Positions 37,661-46,710 are shown, numbered from the stretch's first letter. The stretch: 64,000 nt of DNA from Ignavibacteriota bacterium (GCA_013112585.1 JABFGH010000007.1:62001-126000); one strand, 5' to 3'. The notes: generated by a model not told the origin, from the letters alone. Program-made: numbers and translations.

Positions 37661-38227
37661 TTAAATGAATTTTAAAATTAATTTAGTCACGGCATCAGCG
37701 CATAACCTTATACCGGCTTTGCTTAAATGAAGCCGGTCTTCACAAATGTATTTGTTTACATCACTATTTACTAAAGTGTGTAAATCGTTTATTGGTATTG
37801 AATAGTTATTCATTAAAGTTTTTGCCGCATTGTTATAGGCTGCAATTTCGCTATTGTACCATTTCCATTGTTCTTTGTCTGCTGGTTTATAAGTTTTTAC
37901 CGGGGTAGTTGAAGCCCAAATAATTTTTGAATCAAGAGCTTTAAATTTTTGAATTAGGAACTCAAGATTCTTAACATAATCGGTTATTGAAAATTGTTCG
38001 GGCGCACGGAGAGAATCATGACCGACATCCCATAGACCGTTATTCCAGTGAATGATATCGGGGGTTCCGAGTTCCTCAAGCCAACTTTCAAATGATGAAA
38101 GCGTGTAAAGACTGTAGCGGCAGTTATCGGAAGGTCCTTTAATATTCGCTTTGTTTTTAAGGTTCGCTTTAACCAATGGTTGATAACTTAATCTTATTGA
38201 ATCACCGAGCAGCCAAATATTTTTCAT
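37661..38227 (-). CDS. SGNH/GDSL-family hydrolase
   Basis: 188 residues, cytosolic. Block I is LLGDSIRLSY (Ser10), block III is the GLWDVGHD region carrying HWNNGLWD (Asn) and block V is DRLHLSKAG with Asp and His near 168-171, forming a standard SGNH catalytic set. These enzymes remove acetyl or other acyl groups from carbohydrates. It is encoded on the strand opposite to the surrounding sugar genes, convergent with the ATPase gene and divergent from the GH38 gene with 52 bp between starts. A deacetylase role in the same glycan pathway is inferred. Confidence 0.8.
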   Translation of the reverse strand: MKNIWLLGDSIRLSYQPLVKANLKNKANIKGPSDNCRYSLYTLSSFESWLEELGTPDIIHWNNGLWDVGHDSLRAPEQFSITDYVKNLEFLIQKFKALDSKIIWASTTPVKTYKPADKEQWKWYNSEIAAYNNAAKTLMNNYSIPINDLHTLVNSDVNKYICEDRLHLSKAGIRLCADAVTKLILKFI

Positions 38228-38279
38228 TTATAAAAATTACTTTTAAATAAATATTAAATAATTAAATAAGAGATTGACA

Positions 38280-40931
38280 ATGCAAATTAAGGAAATTCTT
38301 CTTTTACACCATAGCCATTTTGATGTTGGTTACACACACAGTCAGCCGATCGTTTGGCAGCTTCAATATGAATTTATTGAGCAGGCATTGCAGCTTTTAG
38401 ATGTTACTTCAGATTGGGATGAAAACTCGAAACCGAGATGGACTTGTGAAGTTACTGCTCAAGTAATTAAGTGGCTGGAATTTGCAAATGAGTCGAGTAT
38501 AGAAAAATTCAAAAAATATGTTTCGGAAAAACGAATAGGAATTTCCGGATTGGAATTTAATACAACGCCAAATTCAAATGCTGAACAAATTACACTTCAG
38601 TTAAAGAACATTAAAAAATTAAAAGAAATGTTTGGTGCTGAAATTAAGACTGTTAATCAGCACGATGTCAATGGTATTCCGTGGGGTGCTGCTGACATTA
38701 TGATCGATGCCGGTATTGAATTGTTCATCATGGCAACAAACAATCACTTCGGCGGTTACACATACAAACGTCCTTCCGTATTTAAATGGGAAACTCCTTC
38801 CAAGCGGGAACTGCTTGTAATGAACGGTGCACACTATACAATGTTCGATCAGCTTTTGGACACACATGAAAACAATATGGTTAAAATGGAAGAAGGTTAT
38901 AAAAAATATTTAGACCACTTAGGTAAGATTGAATATGACTTGGATTTCATTTATCTAACCACGGCAAACGCCCCGGTATGTTATGATAATGCACCTCCAA
39001 ACATTGATGTAGCAAAACTGATAAGAGCATGGAATGAAAAAGGAAAACAGCCGCTTATCCGATACATTACTCCTAACATGCTTTTGGAAAGAATTAAAAA
39101 AGTTGAAACGAAAAAAATAGCAAAATTAAAAGGTGACTGGACGGACTATTGGAATTATGGATGTGCAAGCACTGCTTACGAGACCAAGGTTAATCAAAAC
39201 ACAAAGGCACTGCTTCACACTGCCGAGATGATCTCAACTGTTGCAAAAAAACAAAATCAGTTTAGAAGGAAAGAAGTTCTTGATCAAGCCAGGTATAATA
39301 TTAATCTATACGATGAGCATACATGGGGCGCTTTCAACTCGGTTGATTATGATAATGAGTTTGTTCGAAGTCAGGATAATTTGAAAAAGCAATTAGCGTT
39401 TAACGGACGTGAAGCGACTGAATATTATTTAGTAAATGAACTTGAAAACCTAACTGAGAATCCGGAAAGTAATTTTAAGCAGGAAGGAGTTTTGATTGTA
39501 AATTCAAGCGCCGCAAAAAAGAAAGCATATATACCAATACCTGATTGGTGGAAATTGGACGGCAAGCGTTTAAGAACTGCTCGATTCGGGTATCCCAACA
39601 GATATCAGCAATTGGAAGAGGCTCCGCTTTATGGTCCTATTGAGATTGAACCCTTTAGCTGGCAGAAAATTCCTTTTACAAAATTGAAGCCCGCAAAACC
39701 AACCAAACTGCTTAAAGCCGGGGATAATATAAAAAAAACGAAAGTACAAAGATTAAATAGGCAGGAAGGTCAGACAGAGGAATCGGGATTGAGTTTTATT
39801 GAATCACCGTTTCATCGTTTAGAATATGATAAAAAAAACGGAAGAATAATTTCACTATTTGATAAAACTCAAAAGTGGGAAGTCTTAGATCAATCGAGTG
39901 AGTACACATTTTTTCAATTCGTTCGTGAATATCCTGATCCGCTGATTGACAAAGATCGTTCAGCAATGTATGCACGAAACTTGACGATGGAAAAATACGA
40001 TGCAAATTGCTGGATGACTGAATGGAGAGCAAAGCGAGAAACCGCAGCGGATTTTATTGAAACAAAAATTTTAGAATCACCTAACAGCAAAACTTTGATA
40101 TTAAAATTTAATGTGGCGGGAGCAAAATATTTAGAACAAAAAATTACACTTCAAGCAGATTCACCAATAATAAAGCTTGATCTCTCAATTCAAAAAGAAG
40201 ATATACGAACACCGGAATCAATTTATTTTGCTTTCCCATTAAACATTAATAAAAATTGGAAAGGCTCGTTTGATACTTGCGCGACTCATGTATTGCTGGA
40301 TGAAAAACAACTTCCGAGATCTAGTAAAGGTTGGCAGACAGTGGAGTCGTACGGGGCGATTTATAATAAAGAGAATGGAGCGGCACTATTTTGCCCTGAT
40401 GCTCCAATGATTCAAATGGGAGGTTTTAATTTCGGCAGAAAGTTTAGTGAAATAAAAAGAAATGCAAATCCTTTACTTTTAGCATGGACGCTTAACAACT
40501 ATTGGGATACAAATTTCAGTTCAAGTCAGCCGGGTTTAATAAATATATCATACGGATTTATGACATTTAAAAATTTTGAAAAGCAGAAAATGTTTGAACA
40601 GGGACGCGGACTTGCTGTAAATCTTGAGGTTCATCCATTAATGAATTGTTCTAAGCTGACAAAAGGAAGCTTTATAAAATATGATGATAAAAATGTTGAA
40701 ATTCTGAATGTAAAATTAGCCGAGGATGAGAATAAGGTTATTGTAAGAGTTGTAAAAACATTGAGCGATAAAAAGAGTGTCGCTTTTAAATTCCCTTTTG
40801 ATATTCTTTCTGCAAATGAGGTAGATACACTTGAAAATGAAATCAAAAAATTAAAATTTAAGGCGAAAACAATAACAATGGATTTAATTAAAAATAAGAT
40901 TACTCAATTTTGTATTGAGTATAAAATTTAG
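38280..40931 (+). CDS. Cytoplasmic GH38 alpha-mannosidase
   Basis: 883 residues with no signal peptide. The GH38 catalytic domain begins at the very N-terminus: HHSHFDVGYTHSQP (zinc ligands) near 9-22, and the nucleophile Asp lies in NQHDVNGIPWG near 126-136. YDEHTWGAFN near 340-349 carries a further conserved His. Beta domains complete the protein. ATG at 38280 is used; a TTG six bases upstream is less likely. It is only distantly related to the exported 1150-residue GH38 in this window. It probably trims imported oligosaccharides. It ends before a strong inverted repeat shared with the convergent neighbour. Confidence 0.88.
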   Translation: MQIKEILLLHHSHFDVGYTHSQPIVWQLQYEFIEQALQLLDVTSDWDENSKPRWTCEVTAQVIKWLEFANESSIEKFKKYVSEKRIGISGLEFNTTPNSNAEQITLQLKNIKKLKEMFGAEIKTVNQHDVNGIPWGAADIMIDAGIELFIMATNNHFGGYTYKRPSVFKWETPSKRELLVMNGAHYTMFDQLLDTHENNMVKMEEGYKKYLDHLGKIEYDLDFIYLTTANAPVCYDNAPPNIDVAKLIRAWNEKGKQPLIRYITPNMLLERIKKVETKKIAKLKGDWTDYWNYGCASTAYETKVNQNTKALLHTAEMISTVAKKQNQFRRKEVLDQARYNINLYDEHTWGAFNSVDYDNEFVRSQDNLKKQLAFNGREATEYYLVNELENLTENPESNFKQEGVLIVNSSAAKKKAYIPIPDWWKLDGKRLRTARFGYPNRYQQLEEAPLYGPIEIEPFSWQKIPFTKLKPAKPTKLLKAGDNIKKTKVQRLNRQEGQTEESGLSFIESPFHRLEYDKKNGRIISLFDKTQKWEVLDQSSEYTFFQFVREYPDPLIDKDRSAMYARNLTMEKYDANCWMTEWRAKRETAADFIETKILESPNSKTLILKFNVAGAKYLEQKITLQADSPIIKLDLSIQKEDIRTPESIYFAFPLNINKNWKGSFDTCATHVLLDEKQLPRSSKGWQTVESYGAIYNKENGAALFCPDAPMIQMGGFNFGRKFSEIKRNANPLLLAWTLNNYWDTNFSSSQPGLINISYGFMTFKNFEKQKMFEQGRGLAVNLEVHPLMNCSKLTKGSFIKYDDKNVEILNVKLAEDENKVIVRVVKTLSDKKSVAFKFPFDILSANEVDTLENEIKKLKFKAKTITMDLIKNKITQFCIEYKI

Positions 40932-40947
40932 TTCTGCTATTAATGAT

Positions 40948-40983
40948 TAAGCTGCTGTGTTTCAATTTATAAATAGCAGCTTA
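40948..40983. terminator. Probable bidirectional terminator between convergent genes
   Basis: Nine-bp perfect inverted arms TAAGCTGCT (40948-40956) and AGCAGCTTA (40975-40983) flank an 18-base AT-rich loop, and a T-rich run follows. It lies between the convergent GH38 and UroD-like genes, so it could end both transcripts. The long loop lowers certainty. Confidence 0.5.
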
Positions 40984-41004
40984 GTTTTATTGTAAATCAA
41001 AAAG

Positions 41005-42039
41005 TTAGTAAACACCTTTCTCCGTATTAATCTCCGCAATTCTTTTAATTCTATCCGGATTAACCATTGCAGAAACACTGCATGCGGAACTTAAAATAAA
41101 TGCCCCGTTCTTTTTACCCTTTGCAATAGTTTCGGCAACAACTTTTTTAACAACATCATCAGAGCTTTGCATTAACAGATTAACGGAATCTAGATTACCC
41201 TTCAGAAATATTTTATCACCAACTCTTTTCTTGGCATTGTCGAGAGATACATTCCCTAGCGGCGGCGGGTCCATGCATTCAATCCCATCAGTTTCCGATT
41301 GAGCAAGCAATTCCAGTCTATCATCTATATATCCGCAGGTGTGGATGTAACTAAATCCGCCTGCATTTGTTATAGCTTTTGCAATTTTAGTAACAGATGG
41401 CATGACAAAACTTTTATAAGCATCCAAAGAAATAAAACCGGAGCCGGAATAGGGGGATGATATCTGTATGCTCTCCAATTTGCCGATTTTAATTTGTGCC
41501 ACTGACCAGGCAATACTTAGCTCGTCCATATAATTTACAAGCGATCTAAATTTAACCGGATCCAAAATTGTTGCCATCATTGCATCTTCCAGCGAGGGGA
41601 ACCATTGTACAGCTTTAGAAAAACCGCATCCCGTCCAGCCGCCGAGATGAATATTATCACCTAAAATTTCTCGTGATAAATGACTGCTGTAAAAATCTTC
41701 ATTTGAGTATTCCGGTATATCAACCTTCCACGATTCAGGATCGGCATCTTCAAAAATATTTGTTTTAGCTCCAACAGGCACATCCTTAATTGAACGATTA
41801 ATAAAATAATCGATGTTCGCATTTTTTCTACTTCCAGGTAAATAGACTAAACTACCATCAAAATTATATTCCTTGGCTAGCTTGCATTCAGCTTCGATTA
41901 ATTCTTCGATTTGGGAGGGAGTTTTTGAATCTTTAATTCCATGTTTGATGATATGCTCTAAACTTAAAAGACACCAGAAGGGAACTCTGTCGGGAGTTCC
42001 ATTCTTCATTACAGTTGTTATTCTTTGTCTGGAATTCAT
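41005..42039 (-). CDS. Uroporphyrinogen decarboxylase-fold protein, MtaA/CmuA-like
   Basis: 344 residues, cytosolic TIM-barrel of the UroD superfamily (MNSRQRITTVMKNGTPDRVP start is the standard opening). It carries His233-x-Cys235 (YIHTCG) and Cys320 (SSACSVSA), the H-x-C...C zinc pattern of methylcobalamin-dependent methyltransferases rather than the conserved residues of heme-pathway HemE. Homologues of this kind are common beside sugar genes but their substrates are mostly unknown. Nothing in the neighbourhood encodes a corrinoid protein. It converges on the GH38 gene and has no operator copy upstream, so regulation with the locus is uncertain. Confidence 0.72.
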   Translation of the reverse strand: MNSRQRITTVMKNGTPDRVPFWCLLSLEHIIKHGIKDSKTPSQIEELIEAECKLAKEYNFDGSLVYLPGSRKNANIDYFINRSIKDVPVGAKTNIFEDADPESWKVDIPEYSNEDFYSSHLSREILGDNIHLGGWTGCGFSKAVQWFPSLEDAMMATILDPVKFRSLVNYMDELSIAWSVAQIKIGKLESIQISSPYSGSGFISLDAYKSFVMPSVTKIAKAITNAGGFSYIHTCGYIDDRLELLAQSETDGIECMDPPPLGNVSLDNAKKRVGDKIFLKGNLDSVNLLMQSSDDVVKKVVAETIAKGKKNGAFILSSACSVSAMVNPDRIKRIAEINTEKGVY

Positions 42040-42194
42040 TTTCTAAATATTTTTTACTTAAATGTTAAAACTAAAATACAACTTTAATTCTTTTTGAGCC
42101 CAGCATTTACCTAAATTGTTGCTAATAGCATTTTAGAGATTACGAGTTTCATTTAAAAGGATTTTTTGTAAGGATAGATATTAAGGTATACTCG

Positions 42195-42267
42195 TGCATC
42201 CTGGGGGACTCGAACCCCCGACCTGCTGATTAAGAGTCAGATGCTCTACCAACTGAGCTAAGGATGC
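42195..42267 (-). tRNA. tRNA-Lys (CTT anticodon)
   Basis: A 73-base cloverleaf on the minus strand. The acceptor arms GCATCCT and AGGATGC pair perfectly, the D arm contains AGCTCAGTTGGTAGAGC, the anticodon loop is CTCTTAA (anticodon CTT) and the T arm contains GGGGGTTCGAGTCCCCC. The 3' CCA is not encoded. The 3' end points toward the sugar locus; the accessory island begins on its 5' side. Confidence 0.97.
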
Positions 42268-43068
42268 GCAGTAAATATATGTATTTGCCCTTTTCTTTTC
42301 AATAATGTCAATTACTTAGTAATAAAATTTAAGAGTTGAATTTTAGGTCTGGATAGCAAGGAGACTGTATTGTGATTCATACATCAAAGGAGCAGGTTGT
42401 TTGCATTGAAGCAATGATTGAATTATCAGAAGACTCGTCTCCAATCAGTAAATTAGAAATTCAAATATTTAATACGTGACAGATAAAAAAATAAAGCAAA
42501 CTGAATTTTAAAAATTTTTATGGATTAACTGATTGGCATTGATATAAAAATATTTTTCTTAACTCAAAATAAAAATCAAAAATCTAATGGTGCAGATTGT
42601 AAATAGATTTTTTGAAGCTTTTGAGAAAGGTATGTTAAATGATATTTGGTATTATTAAAGATTTTAATAATTATAAGTTGAACTTTGTATTTGATTATTT
42701 TGTACAACAGCGCTCAATACTGAATCAGTTGTAGGGACGAAATATGGCTGGTCGGAAATTGCAAAAACTTATCGTGACCTAATTTAGTAACTCATAAAAA
42801 TTGATCAAGCCCTGGGCGGAGTTAAAAAATTGATCAATGAATTTGATTATAAAATTGAAATAGTAAAATTTAGGTGTTTAATATCTAAAGCGGGGTTTAA
42901 CATCAAAATAACAACAAAAGAAAGGTGCATTATTTAACCCTAATTTGAAAGACTTTAGGTAATACCCTAATTATAGTTTTATTTATATTCGGATATAACC
43001 TAATTCTCTCATTGCTTTTCTAAGGTTATTCCCTTATTTTTCATTACAAAAATTTAGGATGTTTTAGA
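42268..43068. other. 800-bp gene-poor stretch with decayed coding fragments
   Basis: No complete gene is visible. Short open pieces on the plus strand may be debris: about 35 codons near 42372-42479 (IEAMIELSEDSSPISKLEI), about 30 codons near 42700-42790 (TESVVGTKYGWSEIAKTYRD) and about 45 codons near 42805-42936 (GGVKKLINEFDYKIEIVKF). The second and third pieces are in different frames and could derive from one broken gene, but I cannot name it. The right end holds the repeated motif described separately. Confidence 0.4.
42933..43005. promoter_or_regulatory. Three direct repeats upstream of the HTH/Fic pair
   Basis: CCCTAATT occurs at 42938-42945 and 42965-42972, and ACCTAATT at 42998-43005, each preceded by A/T and spaced 27 and 33 bp apart. 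The last repeat ends 63 bp before the mobile mystery protein A start. They could be binding sites for that HTH protein in an autoregulated promoter. This is inference from position and repetition. Confidence 0.4.
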
Positions 43069-43533
43069 ATGAAAAATTTAAATAACGCTTTAATGATTGA
43101 ACAACTTGATAAAAAGCTTTCAAAATTTGCTTTAATTGAAAGTAATATCAAACCGGCTAAGGGATGGATTAATTCAATTCGTTCGGCTTTAAATATTTCA
43201 CTTGTTCAATTTGCCAGAATGCTCAACAAATCTTCACCTACTGTAAAAGAAATGGAGGAGCGTGAGGCAAATAACAATATTACCTTAAATAAACTTGCTG
43301 AAGCAGGTGAGGCATTGAATTTAAGATTGGTTTATGGGTTTGTCCCTAAAGATGGTACTCTTGAAATGATGCTTGAAAAACGTGCCTACAAAAAAGCTGA
43401 AGAAATAGTGATGCGGACCTCACATACTATGAAACTCGAAGATCAGGAAAACACTGAAGAGAGACTCAAGAAAGCTATAAAGGATAGAGCTGAAAAAATT
43501 AAAAATGAATTACCGAAATACTTATGGGACTAG
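43069..43533 (+). CDS. Mobile mystery protein A (HTH antitoxin-like)
   Basis: 154 residues, matching the TIGR02612-type family by eye. The central Xre-like helix-turn-helix is LVQFARMLNKSSPTVKEMEE near 45-64, followed by NITLNKLAEAGEALNLRLVYGFVP near 70-93 (split by the usual turn), which is the family's most conserved part. The C-terminal third is charged and helical. It overlaps the Fic-protein gene by 10 bp. Pairs of this kind are found on mobile elements across bacteria, and a regulator or antitoxin role for A toward B is widely assumed but not firmly shown. Confidence 0.88.
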   Translation: MKNLNNALMIEQLDKKLSKFALIESNIKPAKGWINSIRSALNISLVQFARMLNKSSPTVKEMEEREANNNITLNKLAEAGEALNLRLVYGFVPKDGTLEMMLEKRAYKKAEEIVMRTSHTMKLEDQENTEERLKKAIKDRAEKIKNELPKYLWD

Positions 43534-44120
43534 ACTTAGATTTTTCTGATGGTAAGACACCGCTGGATGAAGATGAAAAAGAGGGCTTACTTATTCCTAC
43601 GGTAACCAATCGTGGTGAACTTGATGAGTTTGAGCAGCTTGGTGTTGAAAAAACAAATGAGTGGCTGCTGACAAAAAAGTTCAGCATAGAAAAAATTTTA
43701 ACAGAAACTTTTGTTAGAGATATACACAGAAGAATGTTTTCGGATATTTGGAAATGGGCTGGAGAATTTAGAAAAACAGAAAAAAATATTGGTGTGGATC
43801 CGGTAATGATAGGCGTTGAATTAAGAAATCTTCTTGATGATTGTAAATATTGGATTGGAAATAAGGTATTTAATGAAGATGAAATCGCAATTCGATTAAG
43901 TCATAGAATGGTATTAATCCATCCATTCGCAAATGGTAATGGGAGGCATTCACGTCTTATGGCTGATGTGATTATTAATAAAGGTTTTGGCAAACCCTAC
44001 TTTACCTGGGGCAGTGTTAATTTAGTAAAAGAGGGTGAAGCCAGAATAAAATATTTAGAAGCCTTAAGAGCGGCAGATAGAAATGATTATAAGCATCTGA
44101 TAGAATTTGCACGCTTATAA
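43524..44120 (+). CDS. Mobile mystery protein B (Fic-domain protein)
   Basis: 198 residues. The Fic core is HPFANGNGRHSR at 133-144 with catalytic His133; the usual Asp/Glu before GNGR is Asn137, as in other members of this family. Upstream conserved segments are DGKTPLDEDEKEGL, TNRGELDEFEQLG, HRRMFSDIWKWAGEFR and TEKNIGVDP. Canonical Fic proteins transfer AMP or another nucleotide to target proteins; the Asn suggests altered metal coordination or activity. Overlaps the HTH gene by 10 bp, so the two are co-translated, as in a toxin-antitoxin module. Targets are unknown. Confidence 0.88.
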   Translation: MGLDLDFSDGKTPLDEDEKEGLLIPTVTNRGELDEFEQLGVEKTNEWLLTKKFSIEKILTETFVRDIHRRMFSDIWKWAGEFRKTEKNIGVDPVMIGVELRNLLDDCKYWIGNKVFNEDEIAIRLSHRMVLIHPFANGNGRHSRLMADVIINKGFGKPYFTWGSVNLVKEGEARIKYLEALRAADRNDYKHLIEFARL

Positions 44121-44470
44121 TTTAATCTTATCAAAAATTTATAGCATATAATAGTAGAGATAGGCGGGTAAGGGTACATTGCAAAAATAAACTTTCCTGT
44201 ATTTGAGTACAACATGACTTTTTAGGGTAAGTGTGAAATTGAATGTTTTCAAATTTATTTTTCATCTTTTCTTTAAGAACAAATCCTATTCAAATTGTTA
44301 TGTGGTCAATGAAAATATAAAAGACTATTGATCGCCCAACAATGAAAAGTCGTATTGGCTTAAATAGGCAAATATGCTTGGCATGATAATTCATAAATAT
44401 TTAATTCAGTAAGATTAAAATATGTTTGGATTAAATAAGAGCGGGTAGGGAGAGTTTCACTAATAAATCA
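44121..44470. other. Non-coding stretch in the island
   Basis: No supportable gene is seen on either strand. It contains two similar G-rich words (GCGGGTAAGG near 44164, GCGGGTAGGG near 44443) and a segment near 44336 (GTCGTATTGGCTTA) that loosely resembles the beginning of the structured repeats to the right; it may be a badly decayed further copy. Confidence 0.35.
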
Positions 44471-44597
44471 TTAACTAATATCTGAATCTGTCGCATACAC
44501 AGTGTAGACTGTCTTGTGGCTTTAATTAAAAAATATATTAAGAACAAATATCAGAATTTATAGTTCTTGATATTAAATTTTAAATTGATAATTTAAG
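44471..44597. repeat. Structured island repeat, copy A
   Basis: About 127 bp, starting TTAACTAATATCTGAA and ending near TTGATAATTTAA. It is roughly 75-80% identical to copy B by eye and shares 20 identical bases at 44543-44562. A hairpin is formed by AAGAAC and GTTCTT around the shared core; in copy B the arms are different but still complementary. It lies just upstream of the first UDG-like gene. Confidence 0.7.
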
Positions 44598-44668
44598 TGG
44601 CAATATTGCTATTAAATTATTACCATAATTTACTCACATTAATGCTTAGCATCAAAGGACGATCAAAT

Positions 44669-45427
44669 ATGAATGAGAAATTAGTTAGGCAGTGTCTTTT
44701 TAATTGGTTAGGATACGGAAACCTTCATGGTTCAATATGGTTTATTGGTACAGAAGAGGGAGGAGCAGAAATATGGAGACAAAAGACAAAGACAATTCAA
44801 GAAAGTTTGGAGATAAGAAAAAAATTTAAACTAAGTATGGATTTTATCAATGTTTGGGAAAAGCAATATAATATCCCAATGATAAAATTTAGAGGACCAA
44901 CTGTGTGGCGATATATTGCGGCATTCCTGTTATGTTTTGAAAAAGCGAAAAAAAATGAGCTAATTAAAGTTGAAAGAAATGATGTAGAAGAATTTTTATA
45001 CGAGTCAAAAAAATTAGGGAGGAAGGATTCAAATCATTTCCTTTGTGAATTATTTCCTTTGCCTAAAAAGAGTAAAAATAATATTGAACCATATTCAGAT
45101 TTTTGGGATTCAATAAAATCTTATCATAGTGAATTATTATCGCAAAGAATAAATCTTATAAAAGAGGCGCTAAACGAAAATGTAAAAGTGTTAATTTCAT
45201 ATGAAAAAATTCTAACAGAATATTTAGTTGAGAAATTTCATGCTGAATTAGAATATACATGGGAATTCAAAAAACAAAAATATAAATCATATAGAATAAA
45301 GTTTGAGAAGAAATTAGAGATAGCATTGCTTTCAACACCATTTTTTGGAAATGGAAGAATTAGTTATCAAGGAGTAGAAGAAGCAGTAAAGAAATTAATT
45401 GAAAATAAATTGTTAACTACAATCTGA
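44669..45427 (+). CDS. Uracil-DNA glycosylase-superfamily-like protein (island, first)
   Basis: 252 residues from the ATG at 44669, which has AAAGGAC 9 bp upstream; the frame is open to 44597 but that part overlaps the repeat. Features suggesting the UDG fold are an early strand-loop WFIGTEEGGAE near 24-34 (position of the UDG water-activating loop), NHFLCELFPLP near 113-123, KVLISYEK, and LLSTPFFGNGRISYQG near 222-237, where other families have the HPS loop. It lacks the canonical motifs, so glycosylase activity is uncertain. Its stop codon lies inside the start of repeat copy B. I know no named family for it. Confidence 0.6.
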   Translation: MNEKLVRQCLFNWLGYGNLHGSIWFIGTEEGGAEIWRQKTKTIQESLEIRKKFKLSMDFINVWEKQYNIPMIKFRGPTVWRYIAAFLLCFEKAKKNELIKVERNDVEEFLYESKKLGRKDSNHFLCELFPLPKKSKNNIEPYSDFWDSIKSYHSELLSQRINLIKEALNENVKVLISYEKILTEYLVEKFHAELEYTWEFKKQKYKSYRIKFEKKLEIALLSTPFFGNGRISYQGVEEAVKKLIENKLLTTI

Positions 45428-45540
45428 AACTGTCGTATTGAGAGTGTAGGCTTACTTGGGCTTGATTTGAAAAAATATATAAATAACAAATATCAGAATT
45501 TATATTTGTTGACATTAAATTTTAGAATGATAAGTTAAAA
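45413..45540. repeat. Structured island repeat, copy B
   Basis: About 128 bp starting TTAACTACAATCTGAA, so its first 15 bases encode the last residues and stop of the UDG-like gene. An internal hairpin has arms AACAAATA (45485-45492) and TATTTGTT around a 10-base loop. The outer ends TTAACT and AAGTTAA are also complementary. Compared with copy A the hairpin arms change together, which points to a selected structure. Confidence 0.7.
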
Positions 45541-45560
45541 TCCACATTGGTATTAAATGC

Positions 45561-46376
45561 TCAATATTCATAGATATTTTCAATGATATTTTCTTTCATC
45601 TTTTTACCATCTAAATATTCGATAGTTGTTATTTTTTTATGCAAATTACTTTCAGGTTCACGTTTAAAAATGATTCTTTCAATTAGTATATTATCTTCAT
45701 TGAATATCCTTTGCTCTTTCACTTGGTTTTGAGCATCATATTCTTCCTCTATTCTTTTAACCAATTCTTTAAGCTCATTATAAGTGCTGGAAATAAATAA
45801 TTTACCGTCATTTTTGGTTTCACAAATTCTCTGTTCTAACAGATTATCATCACTAACATAATGAGATGTTATTTCCATGTTTTCATCCTTATCTTCATGA
45901 AGATCGTACCATTTAAGCTCGTTGTCCTCATAACACCTAGTTTCAATTACTTTATCCTGTTCGTCATAAATAAATTCCAAGTATGAATGTACTTCATCAT
46001 TTTTGACAAATTTTTTTTTGACTACTCTATCCCGTTCACCATATTCAGAGAATTCTTCAGAAGAGTTGCCCTCAGAATCAAAATCTTTTCTATTCTCAGC
46101 TCTTCCCTCAAGTGCAGGTTCATATACAGTTGAATTATTTGAAACTTCGTTTCCTCCTCTATCATATTCTATATATCGATGCGCATATCCGTCCATGATG
46201 GTCCTAGATTTCAATTTACCATCACTATCAAATATTTCTGTCACGAGTCTATTATTAACTTCATCATAATCCGATATTGATTTAAGTCCCTTTTTTATAT
46301 TAACATCATCTGTTGTATAGTCAATTTGTGTAAAATAACTAGTCTTTTTTTTCCATATTTTTTCTTTCTCACTCAT
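45561..46376 (-). CDS. Hypothetical protein with YD/MORN-like strand repeats
   Basis: 271 residues, acidic, no signal peptide or membrane span. It is built of short repeated beta units such as NRLVTEIFDSDGKLKSRTI, VIETRCYEDNELKWYD, NQVKEQRIFNEDNILIERI and TTIEYLDGKKMKENII, similar in rhythm to YwqK-type antitoxins and YD/RHS-like repeats. It is the only gene on the minus strand in the island and lies between repeat copies B and C. An immunity or antitoxin-like role is conceivable but not shown. No partner toxin is identified beside it. Confidence 0.6.
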   Translation of the reverse strand: MSEKEKIWKKKTSYFTQIDYTTDDVNIKKGLKSISDYDEVNNRLVTEIFDSDGKLKSRTIMDGYAHRYIEYDRGGNEVSNNSTVYEPALEGRAENRKDFDSEGNSSEEFSEYGERDRVVKKKFVKNDEVHSYLEFIYDEQDKVIETRCYEDNELKWYDLHEDKDENMEITSHYVSDDNLLEQRICETKNDGKLFISSTYNELKELVKRIEEEYDAQNQVKEQRIFNEDNILIERIIFKREPESNLHKKITTIEYLDGKKMKENIIENIYEY

Positions 46377-46710
46377 AATATTCTACATAGTCTCCTGTGT
46401 TATTTTTATTAGATCGCTTTCAGCAGAAACTTTCTCATAATATCAAATAATATTTCTTATCGAAATTATTTCATAAAAAAGCATAAAACGGTATAATTTA
46501 CTGAAAGCATTTTCAACAAGATTTTTAAGATCTTTCTTTTTTTGTTCAACAAACTTTCGATGTAGTTGATATGTAAAACTTCTGCACCTCACGGACATAA
46601 AGTTAGTTGAAACTAAAAGAATGTTACTCATAAAATAATACAATATCAAACATTGTTAATAAAGTCCATCACCCAGGTGGGATTTTTTTATAGTCTGACT
46701 TTGTAAAGTT
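46377..46710. other. Non-coding stretch left of repeat C
   Basis: No supportable gene is seen. A 68-codon minus-strand frame (46443-46649) has no recognisable family, no SD and AT-rich composition. A short GC hairpin with a T run (CACCCAGGTGGG then TTTTTTT at ~46671-46690) could end plus-strand transcription but its stem is only four to five pairs. Confidence 0.35.

Noticed and set aside
44160-44455. Paired G-rich words GCGGGTARGG as recombination or regulatory sites
   Set aside because: Only two copies, not symmetrical about any gene, and no matching factor can be named.
46443-46649. 68-codon minus-strand frame as a gene
   Set aside because: No SD, no recognised family, AT-driven composition and hydrophobic ends without a clear signal.
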